Source: Phycisphaeraceae bacterium
Lineage (GTDB): Bacteria > Planctomycetota > Phycisphaerae > Phycisphaerales > UBA1924
DNA: 5,519 nt
Reading direction: 5' to 3'
Assembly: GCA_009827215.1 (NCBI GenBank)
Contig: WUAJ01000161.1
Location: 1 to 5,519 of the forward strand
Shown: in pieces, positions 1 to 5,519 of the stretch
Numbering within the stretch: position 1 is the stretch's first letter
Layout: each line of letters begins with the position of its first letter
Notes under the pieces: model-generated
What the model saw: only the letters and a program-made list of their open reading frames with translations
What the model was told of the DNA's origin: nothing
The model's database searches: none
Translations under genes and position numbers: made by a program

Positions 1-1146
1 GCCAAGGACGCGGAAACCAACGCGTACAAAACCAATGTCGAAGCCGTTGACGCGATTTGCCGTCAGCTCCGTCTCCGCGACCTTGGTGGTCTTGTCGTCA
101 ACGACATGATTGACATGCGCCACGCGTCGCACCGCAAGGACATCGAGAACCGATTCAAAGAGCGACTCAAACGCGACCGCGCCAAGACCACCGTCGCGCC
201 GATCTCCCCTTTCGGACTCCTCGAAATGACCCGCCAGCGCATGCGTGGATCGATGGAGTCCCAGCACTTCGCCGACTGCCCGACCTGCCGAGGACGCGGA
301 CTCGTCCAGCGTCCCGGATCGGTCGCAGACTCCGCGCTCCGCGATCTCGCGTCGCTCATCGACCACAAGAAGGTCCACCGCGCCGAGCTCGTCGTGCACC
401 CACGCGTCGCGTCCGAGCTCCTCTCCACGCGCCGCTCCTCGCTCATCCGCGTCGAGCTCTCCGCCGGGAAAGCCGTCGATGTCCGCGTGTCCGATTCGCT
501 CCCGATGGACCGCTTCGCGCTCTACGCCTACGAGTCCAACGGCAACGACATCGAAACCGAATCACTCATCAAGAAAACCCCACCCAAACCCAAAGTCGTC
601 GATTGGGTGGACGCGAACTCCGACGACACCAGCTGGGCCGTGGACATGCTCGAAGAGAGCGACGAGTCCACCGTGCTCAAGCTCGCCGAGGACTTCGCCA
701 AGAAAGCGGAACAAGTCGAGCAAGCAGACCTCCCGATCGACGACTCCAAACCCCTCGAACTCGACCCCGAATCCGACGGCGAACCCAAGAAGAAAAAACG
801 CCGTCGCCGTCGTCGAGGTCGCGGCAAGTCCGAATCCACCGAAGCGACCGACGCACAATCAAACGAGGACGCGCCATCCGAATCCCATGAGCCCAAAGCC
901 GACGAACAAGAGTCGTCACCAGAGGATTCCGACGCGCCCAAGAAGAAGCGCCGCCGTCGCCGCCGAGGCCGCAAGTCCGATTCCGACGAGTCAAAGTCCG
1001 AAAGTAGTTCGGACACCAAGTCCTCAGACAAGCCCGACCCCATCGCCGAGCCCAAGCCACCCAAGCCGCGCCGTCGTGGTCTGTACTCCGGAGGTCGCCG
1101 CAAGCTCACCAGCGCCGAGGTCGCCGCGATCGATCGGGATATTTAA
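1..1146 (+). CDS. rne: Ribonuclease E/G family endoribonuclease, 5'-truncated by window edge, with long basic/acidic C-terminal tail
   Basis: The reading frame is open from base 1 to the TAA at 1144-1146 (381 residues), so the true start and the S1 RNA-binding domain lie upstream. RNase E/G cuts single-stranded RNA in mRNA decay and in rRNA and tRNA processing. Residues 1-90 match the end of the DNase I-like catalytic domain. LRLRDLGGLVVNDMIDM (23-39) carries the second metal-binding Asp (D35, equivalent to E. coli D346), followed by PFGLLEMTRQRMR. The Zn-link cysteines are C93 and C96 in CPTCRGRG. The small domain runs to about residue 190. A low-complexity tail (about 195-381) follows, with a possible amphipathic helix at 223-242, two Lys/Arg modules at 262-276 and 314-325, Ser/Asp/Glu-rich spacers, and a closing segment RRRGLYSGGRRKLT. 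The tail suggests an RNA-binding or degradosome-scaffold role (inference). RNase E and RNase G cannot be told apart for certain; the tail favours RNase E. Confidence 0.93.
   Translation, partial: AKDAETNAYKTNVEAVDAICRQLRLRDLGGLVVNDMIDMRHASHRKDIENRFKERLKRDRAKTTVAPISPFGLLEMTRQRMRGSMESQHFADCPTCRGRGLVQRPGSVADSALRDLASLIDHKKVHRAELVVHPRVASELLSTRRSSLIRVELSAGKAVDVRVSDSLPMDRFALYAYESNGNDIETESLIKKTPPKPKVVDWVDANSDDTSWAVDMLEESDESTVLKLAEDFAKKAEQVEQADLPIDDSKPLELDPESDGEPKKKKRRRRRRGRGKSESTEATDAQSNEDAPSESHEPKADEQESSPEDSDAPKKKRRRRRRGRKSDSDESKSESSSDTKSSDKPDPIAEPKPPKPRRRGLYSGGRRKLTSAEVAAIDRDI
784..984 (+). repeat. Duplicated Lys/Arg-rich module in the RNase E tail
   Basis: Two copies of a basic module lie 153 bases apart. 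The first reads PKKKKRRRRRRGRGKSES (784-837) and the second PKKKRRRRRRGRKSDSD (937-987, the last codons of which fall just outside the span given). Both start with Pro-Lys, continue with six Arg, then Gly-Arg, and run into Lys-Ser and acidic residues. The DNA is alike but not identical: synonymous CGC/CGT differences show the copies have drifted while the protein pattern was kept. A weaker third element (KPRRRG) lies at 1063-1080. By analogy with the arginine-rich RNA-binding segments of other RNase E tails, these probably bind RNA; that is inference. Confidence 0.8.
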
Positions 1147-1159
1147 CGCCAACCTTGTA

Positions 1160-1177
1160 ATGAGCACGCACCGATGA
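1160..1177 (+). other. Possible five-codon leader ORF overlapping the dxr start
   Basis: The gap between the RNase E gene and dxr holds an ATG at 1160 that opens a five-codon frame (MSTHR). Its TGA at 1175-1177 overlaps the dxr ATG at 1174-1176. This geometry would allow a terminating ribosome to restart at dxr. No ribosome binding site is visible ahead of it, and such a short frame can arise by chance, so this is a weak call. Confidence 0.15.
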
Positions 1178-2412
1178 TGCATCGAGACGAGCACAACCCA
1201 CCCCCGACCCGCAGAGTCGCCGTGCTCGGCTCCACCGGATCCATCGGTACGCAAACACTCGACACCATCGAGCACCTCAACACCCTCCATAAGCAAGGCA
1301 AGCACCCAACCCACTACGAAGTCGTCGCCCTCGCCGCGCGCGAGAACACCGCTATCCTCGCGCAGCAATCCGCCGCACACCCCACCGCCGCGCTCGGAGT
1401 CTGCTGCCCAAGCGCCGACACCAGCACGCTTGACTCATCCAAACTCATCCACTCAACCGACGCGCCAACCACCCTCGTCGAGCAAACCCAGCCCGACCTC
1501 ATCATCGCGTCCATCGTCGGCATCGCGGGACTCCCCTCCACGCTCCGCGCCGCGGAGCTCGGGATCGATATCGCGCTCGCAAACAAAGAATCCCTCGTCG
1601 CCGCCGGACATCTTGTGACCCAAGCCGCGCTGAGCAACAACGCCGTGCTGCTCCCCGTCGATTCCGAGCACGCCGGCCTCCACCAATGCCTGCTTGCGCT
1701 GACAGGGTCGCACTACACGCCGCCCACCGCCACCCCGATTCCCAACATCAAACGCGTCACCCTCACCGCCTCCGGCGGCCCCTTCCGCAACGCAACCCTC
1801 CACCAAATCCAGCACGCGACCCCAGACCAAGCCCTCAACCACCCAACCTGGATCATGGGCAAGAAAGTCAGCATCGACAGCGCCACCCTCGTCAACAAAG
1901 GACTCGAACTCATCGAAGCGCACTGGTTGTTCGGACTGTCCGCCGATCAGCTCGACGCCGTGATCCATCCCCAGTCCACCATCCACGCACTCGTCGAGAC
2001 CAACGACTCGTCGATCCTCGCGCACCTCGGACCCACCGACATGCGCTGCCCCATCCAGCACGCGCTCACGCACCCAAGCCGCGCCACAGCACAAGCACCC
2101 TCACTCGATCTCGCGGCCCTCGGATCGCTCGACTTCGAGCCCATCGATCCGGAGCGTTTCCCAGCGATCAATCTCGCCAATCGCGTCATCAAACAAGCCG
2201 ACAGCGCCGGAGTCGTCTTCAACGCCGCCAACGAAGCCGCCGTCGAAGCGTTCCTCAGTAACCAGATCAACTTCGGCGCCATCACCCAGATCATCGAGCG
2301 CACCCTCGACCAGTACACCCACCACCCGATCGACACCCTCGACTCTGTGCTCCAAGCGCACGAGCACGCGATGTCCATCGCGTCCGAGCACATCACCCAC
2401 GCCGCTGTTTAA
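1174..2412 (+). CDS. dxr: 1-deoxy-D-xylulose 5-phosphate reductoisomerase (DXR/IspC)
   Basis: This cytosolic enzyme converts DXP to 2-C-methyl-D-erythritol 4-phosphate with NADPH and a divalent metal, the first committed step of the MEP isoprenoid pathway and the target of fosmidomycin. The 412 residues are near the family's usual 390-400. The NADPH loop VAVLGSTGSIGTQTLDTIE is at 15-33 and ALANKESLVAAG at 134-145. Metal ligands are D163 and E165 (PVDSEH) and E245 (NKGLE). Substrate contacts are S200 (TASGGPF), H223 and W226 (HPTWIMG), S236, N241 and K242, all present. VIHPQSTIHALVE (263-275) and the C-terminal VVFNAANEAAVEAFL helix are also typical. The usual SEHNA is SEHAG here. The start is the first of two adjacent ATGs; the second (1177) is equally possible. 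No Shine-Dalgarno is visible. The gene lies 27 bases after the RNase E gene and 1 base before the next. Confidence 0.97.
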   Translation: MMHRDEHNPPPTRRVAVLGSTGSIGTQTLDTIEHLNTLHKQGKHPTHYEVVALAARENTAILAQQSAAHPTAALGVCCPSADTSTLDSSKLIHSTDAPTTLVEQTQPDLIIASIVGIAGLPSTLRAAELGIDIALANKESLVAAGHLVTQAALSNNAVLLPVDSEHAGLHQCLLALTGSHYTPPTATPIPNIKRVTLTASGGPFRNATLHQIQHATPDQALNHPTWIMGKKVSIDSATLVNKGLELIEAHWLFGLSADQLDAVIHPQSTIHALVETNDSSILAHLGPTDMRCPIQHALTHPSRATAQAPSLDLAALGSLDFEPIDPERFPAINLANRVIKQADSAGVVFNAANEAAVEAFLSNQINFGAITQIIERTLDQYTHHPIDTLDSVLQAHEHAMSIASEHITHAAV

Positions 2413-2413
2413 A

Positions 2414-4207
2414 ATGAACCGCCCCAACTCCAGCCCCAACGCCGCCAAGCACAACCGCCTGCTCGCGCAGCTCCAGGAAACCTACGCGCTCTACCAACAA
2501 TCCCAGCACACCAAAGCACAGCAGCAGATCACGCGCCTGCTCGCCAAAAACCCAAAGTCCTCCCACGCCCACACCCTCGCCGCGATGATCGCCGTCGCGC
2601 TCGATGACCAAGACCGCGCCCTCTACCACGCGCAAAGCGCCATCAAGCTCGACCCAAACAACCCCGACGCGCAGACCACCCTCGCGTCGATCCACGCGCT
2701 CCAGAACAACCAACAACTCGCCCTCGACCACTACACCAAAGCGCTCGCGATCCAGCCCAACCATCCCGGCGCCCTCGCCGGTCTCGGGACAGCGCAGTCC
2801 GAACTCGGACACTACAACCAAGCCCGCCAAACCCTCAAGCAGGTCCAGCAGCTCAACCCCAACCTCCCCGACCCCCTCGTCAATCGCGCCCTGCTCGAAC
2901 TCGACACCACCCACGCGCACCGCGCTATCGAGATCCTCGAGGCCGCGCCTCCAAACATTGCCAAACACCCCGCCGCGCTCGATCTCTACGCGCTCGCCCA
3001 TTCCTACGACGACACCAAATCTCCAGAGCAAATCTTCAACGCCCACAAACGCTACGGCGATGAGCTCGAATCACAAATCCCCCCCTCCAAACACACCAAC
3101 ACCAAAGACCCCAAACGAAAGCTCAAAGTCGGCTATCTCTCAGGAGACCTCCACAAACATTCCATCACCTTCTTCCTCGAACCAATCCTCGCAAACACCA
3201 ATAAAGACCTCTACGAAACCCACATCTTCACCACCTCTGCTCATCGCGACGAAGTCACCGAGCGCCTGAATCAACATACTGACCATTGGCATGTATGCAA
3301 CACCCTCACGCTCCCGCAGCTCGTCAAACACATCAAAGACCAACAGATCGACATCCTCATCGAGCTCGCCGGACACTTCGCCGGACACAAACTCCCCGTC
3401 TTCGCCGCCACGCCCGCCCCCGTCCAGATCACCTTCATCGGATACGGCAACACCACCGGACTCTCCCGAATCAATGCCCGCTTCGTCGACGAGATCACCG
3501 ATCCCCTAGACTCCGACCACCTCGCAACCGAAACCCTCGTCCGACTCCCCGGATGCTTCCTCTGCTACCAGCCCCCACTCGACGAACTCCCCGATCCACA
3601 AGATCCAAACCCCGCCCGCCCCTTCACGCTCGGCTCATTCAACAACCTCAAAAAACTCTCCCGGTCCACCATCAAAGTCTGGTGCGCCATCCTCAAAGAG
3701 CGCCCCGAAACAAACCTGCTCATCAAGTCCTCCAAGCTCGCCAACGAAGAACTCAAAGCCGAACTCCTCAACCGCTTCGAAGACCAAGGCATCGACCAAT
3801 CCCGACTCGACCTCCGCGCCTTCTCCCCAACCACCAAGGACCACCTCAACACCTACATCGACCTCGACCTCGCGCTCGACACCTTCCCCTACACCGGGAC
3901 CACCACCACCTGCGAAGCGCTCGTGATGGGAATCCCCGTCCTCACGCTCCTCGGCCAATCCCACGCCGGACGCGTCAGCGCCTCGCTCCTGACCGAGATC
4001 AACCACACCGAACTCATCGCTGAGTCCGAATCCGACTACATCACCAAAGCACTCGAACACATCGATGCCGGGAAACGAGACAAACACGCCCGCCAATCCA
4101 TCCGCGACCAGCTCCTCACCTCCCCCCTCTGCGACCAAGCCCCCTACGCCCGCAAGGTCGAGGACGCATACCGTACCCTCTGGAAGCAATGGTGCGCCAG
4201 CAAATAA
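2414..4207 (+). CDS. TPR-containing O-GlcNAc transferase-like glycosyltransferase (GT41, SPINDLY family)
   Basis: This 597-residue protein has the architecture of eukaryotic OGT/SPINDLY and its bacterial relatives, which add a sugar from a nucleotide donor to Ser/Thr of proteins. About four TPRs cover residues 14-150 (best in 82-116 and 117-150), followed by degenerate helices and the family's pre-catalytic segment SPEQIFNAHKRYGDELES (203-220). The catalytic region begins at KLKVGYLSGDLHKHS (237-250). H249 and H321 (ELAGHFAG) match the conserved active-site histidines. The second lobe holds GSFNNLKKLS (407-416), whose K414 aligns with the donor-phosphate Lys, DTFPYTGTTTTCEAL (489-503) and GQSHAGRVSASLL (514-526). 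No signal peptide or membrane segment is seen, so it is probably cytoplasmic. Donor sugar (GlcNAc or other) and targets cannot be read from sequence. The ATG starts 1 base after the dxr stop, implying co-transcription and perhaps translational coupling. Confidence 0.93.
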   Translation: MNRPNSSPNAAKHNRLLAQLQETYALYQQSQHTKAQQQITRLLAKNPKSSHAHTLAAMIAVALDDQDRALYHAQSAIKLDPNNPDAQTTLASIHALQNNQQLALDHYTKALAIQPNHPGALAGLGTAQSELGHYNQARQTLKQVQQLNPNLPDPLVNRALLELDTTHAHRAIEILEAAPPNIAKHPAALDLYALAHSYDDTKSPEQIFNAHKRYGDELESQIPPSKHTNTKDPKRKLKVGYLSGDLHKHSITFFLEPILANTNKDLYETHIFTTSAHRDEVTERLNQHTDHWHVCNTLTLPQLVKHIKDQQIDILIELAGHFAGHKLPVFAATPAPVQITFIGYGNTTGLSRINARFVDEITDPLDSDHLATETLVRLPGCFLCYQPPLDELPDPQDPNPARPFTLGSFNNLKKLSRSTIKVWCAILKERPETNLLIKSSKLANEELKAELLNRFEDQGIDQSRLDLRAFSPTTKDHLNTYIDLDLALDTFPYTGTTTTCEALVMGIPVLTLLGQSHAGRVSASLLTEINHTELIAESESDYITKALEHIDAGKRDKHARQSIRDQLLTSPLCDQAPYARKVEDAYRTLWKQWCASK

Positions 4208-4218
4208 GCACAACTCTC

Positions 4219-5013
4219 ATGACCACCAACCCCCCCGTCATCTGGCTCGCCTCCTACCCCAAAAGCGGCAACACCTGGCTCCGCTTCATGCTCTACGCCG
4301 CGCTCTACGGCCCTCCACAACGCTCCGCCGATGTCCCCGCAAAAATCCAAGACATCCACCGCCAGATGCCCACCGACCTCGACCCCCAGGGGCCGCACTT
4401 CATCAAAACACACTTCCAGCTCACCGATCAGCACCCCATGCTCGATCGCACACTCAAAGCAATCCACATCATCCGCAACCCACGCGATGTCCTCCTCTCC
4501 GCGCTCAACTACCGCAAACTCACCGGCGAAGGCTCCTGGACCATCACCAAAAAGCACTACGCCAAAGCCTTCATCAAAACCGGAGGCGACCCCGACTTCG
4601 CCAAAATCGGATTCGGGACCTGGGCCTCCCACGCAAAGTCCTGGCGCACCACCGAACGCTTCCCCGTCCTCGCGCTCCGCTACGAGGACCTCAAGTCTCA
4701 GCCCCACACCGAGCTCACCAAGATGCTCGACTTCCTCGAGATCACCAAATCCCAAGAAGAGATCGACGCCGCCGTCACCGCGAGCTCCTTCGACGCGATG
4801 CGCGCGCTGGAAATCCGCGAGAAGAACGCCGACAAATCGAACGACCTCTCCAAGCGCCTGTTCGTCGGATCCAAAGACGCGACCCGCAAAGGCATCTACT
4901 TCATGAACAAAGGCAAAACCAACCAGTCCCTCGAAGACCTCGCGCCAGGACTCGACGCCCAGTTCAACGCCGCGCTCAAAGATCAGCTCGAAGAGTACGG
5001 ATACATGAACTGA
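4219..5013 (+). CDS. PAPS-dependent sulfotransferase (Sulfotransfer_1-like)
   Basis: The product (264 residues) should transfer sulfate from PAPS to a hydroxyl or amine acceptor. The 5'-phosphosulfate loop YPKSGNTWLR is at 13-22. FIKTH (61-65) places H65 at the usual catalytic base. The 3'-phosphate site IRNPRDVLLSALNY has R86 and S94 with the standard spacing of eight residues, and RYEDL is at 154-158. The C-terminal RKGxxGxW motif is degenerate: the aligned site reads NKGKTNQS (230-237), while an RKG occurs seven residues earlier. No signal peptide or membrane segment is seen. I chose the ATG at 4219 because it puts the PAPS loop near the N-terminus, as is usual, and leaves an 11-base gap; an in-frame ATG at 4189 would add ten residues and overlap the OGT-like gene by 19 bases. 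Seven C's (4230-4236) lie in codons 4-6. Acceptor unknown; the neighbour suggests a glycan or glycoprotein. Confidence 0.9.
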   Translation: MTTNPPVIWLASYPKSGNTWLRFMLYAALYGPPQRSADVPAKIQDIHRQMPTDLDPQGPHFIKTHFQLTDQHPMLDRTLKAIHIIRNPRDVLLSALNYRKLTGEGSWTITKKHYAKAFIKTGGDPDFAKIGFGTWASHAKSWRTTERFPVLALRYEDLKSQPHTELTKMLDFLEITKSQEEIDAAVTASSFDAMRALEIREKNADKSNDLSKRLFVGSKDATRKGIYFMNKGKTNQSLEDLAPGLDAQFNAALKDQLEEYGYMN

Positions 5014-5021
5014 GCGTCTAA

Positions 5022-5519
5022 CTACGCCTCGTATCCAAGCAACTCACAAACCTGCCTATACCGCTCATCACTCCGGAATCGCTCAAGCAGTTCGCTGTCC
5101 ACACCCTTGCGCTCCAGAGGCCGGATCTCATTGACCCGCGTCCCCTCGCTCCCGGCACGCTTCACATCCCCCGTCACATACTCATACGACCCCCATCGCT
5201 GCGCATACTCAGGATCAAACTCGATCTCCAGCATCGTGCACAACTTCCGCAGCTCCCCATCGGGATCACGCGTCAGGTCCTCATAGCGCACAAACCGGCA
5301 GTCCTTCGCATACTCCGCGAACGCCAGATTTCCATCGAGAAACAGATCCCAGTCCACCCCCCCCGCGCCAGCGATCGCGCCGATCTTTGAAAGCGAAACA
5401 TACTGATCCACCGGATGCCGAGTCGTGCACGCCTCGACCACCTCGTACGCGCCCATCAGCGAATCCCGCAGCCCCTTCCCCATCTGCGCCTTCACATACG
5501 GCGCGCCGTAGTAATCCAG
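5022..5519 (-). CDS. Sulfotransferase, C-terminal part (5' end beyond the right edge)
   Basis: On the minus strand the frame is open from base 5519 to the TAG at 5022-5024, giving 165 residues. The first visible residues are LDYYGAPYVKAQMGKG. A GTG at 5495-5493 could be read as a start, but the frame continues upstream to the edge and the N-terminal PAPS loop is missing, so the real start is outside the window. The 3'-phosphate site reads ACTTRHPVDQYVSLSK with R34 and S42 spaced by eight, followed by FVRYEDLTRDPDGELRKLC (76-94), typical of bacterial Sulfotransfer_3-type enzymes. The C-terminal WGSYEYVTGD and the closing helix ending in LLGYEA also fit. It is clearly diverged from the plus-strand sulfotransferase, so it is not a recent duplicate. 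An eight-G run on the coding strand (5364-5357) sits in GAGGVDWD. The gene is convergent with its neighbour, the stops lying 8 bases apart. Confidence 0.87.
   Translation of the reverse strand: MDYYGAPYVKAQMGKGLRDSLMGAYEVVEACTTRHPVDQYVSLSKIGAIAGAGGVDWDLFLDGNLAFAEYAKDCRFVRYEDLTRDPDGELRKLCTMLEIEFDPEYAQRWGSYEYVTGDVKRAGSEGTRVNEIRPLERKGVDSELLERFRSDERYRQVCELLGYEA

Noticed and set aside
1091..1127. Direct repeat GAGGTCGCCGC near the end of the RNase E gene (1091-1101 and 1117-1127)
   Set aside because: It is explained by common codons in this composition and has no flanking structure suggesting a site or mobile element.
245..1177. A 310-codon plus-strand open frame overlapping the RNase E gene in another frame
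   Set aside because: Its product is dominated by Ser, Pro, Arg and Thr with no recognisable domain, while the RNase E frame shows clear family motifs. Long shadow frames are expected in GC-rich, C-ending coding DNA.
2393..3046. Minus-strand frame opposite the TPR region, and similar antisense frames (1453-2094, 3635-4213, 4144-4755)
   Set aside because: All are Val/Gly/Glu-rich mirror images of C-rich codons in strongly supported plus-strand genes, with no motif of their own.
4189..4218. Earlier ATG at 4189 as the sulfotransferase start
   Set aside because: It would overlap the OGT-like gene by 19 bases and add ten residues (MVRQQISTTL) with no family match. The ATG at 4219 fits the usual short distance to the PAPS loop, although the longer form cannot be excluded.
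4065..5021. A 318-codon plus-strand frame overlapping the end of the OGT-like gene and the whole sulfotransferase gene
   Set aside because: The product is an Arg/Pro/His-rich low-complexity string typical of out-of-frame translation; the sulfotransferase frame carries all the PAPS motifs.
5357..5364. Eight-base C run inside the minus-strand sulfotransferase, with seven-base C runs at 4230-4236 and 3079-3085, considered as phase-variation tracts
   Set aside because: The plus strand is so C-rich that a few runs of this length are expected by chance. All three genes are in frame across the runs, and no switching partner or promoter spacing effect is visible.
5022..5495. Treating the GTG at 5495 as the start of a short 157-residue protein
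   Set aside because: The frame stays open for eight further codons to the window edge with sulfotransferase-like sequence, and the N-terminal PAPS loop is missing, so the gene is cut by the window and is not short.

Overview
The window looks like chromosomal DNA from a GC-rich bacterium, most likely a planctomycete of the Phycisphaerae type. That placement is inference. It rests on an RNase E/G homologue with a long Lys/Arg-rich tail, a SPINDLY/OGT-type protein glycosyltransferase next to sulfotransferases, heavy use of C-ending codons, and no clear Shine-Dalgarno sequence before any start. No RNA gene, mobile element, CRISPR array or phage feature is visible.

Layout: (i) 1-1146 (+) is the 3' part of an RNase E/G gene whose start lies left of the window; its C-terminal tail carries two near-identical basic modules. 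(ii) 1174-2412 (+) is a complete dxr, encoding 1-deoxy-D-xylulose 5-phosphate reductoisomerase of the MEP isoprenoid pathway. (iii) 2414-4207 (+) is a complete TPR plus glycosyltransferase-41 protein (OGT/SPINDLY type). (iv) 4219-5013 (+) is a complete PAPS-dependent sulfotransferase. (v) 5022-5519 (-) is the C-terminal part of a second, more distant sulfotransferase, convergent with the first and running off the right edge. There is no gene-free stretch longer than 27 bases.

The four plus-strand genes are separated by 27, 1 and 11 bases, with no hairpin terminator seen between them, so they probably form one transcription unit. The first two are housekeeping genes (RNA processing and isoprenoid precursor synthesis). 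The last two, with the convergent sulfotransferase, look like a small glycosylation and sulfation group, possibly acting on surface proteins or glycans; no substrate can be read from the sequence. The plus strand is strongly C-rich relative to G even inside the minus-strand gene, so the skew belongs to the DNA strand and not only to codon choice. I see no convincing new system here. The points most worth a second look are the duplicated RNase E tail, the OGT/sulfotransferase grouping directly behind dxr, and a degenerate PAPS motif in the first sulfotransferase.
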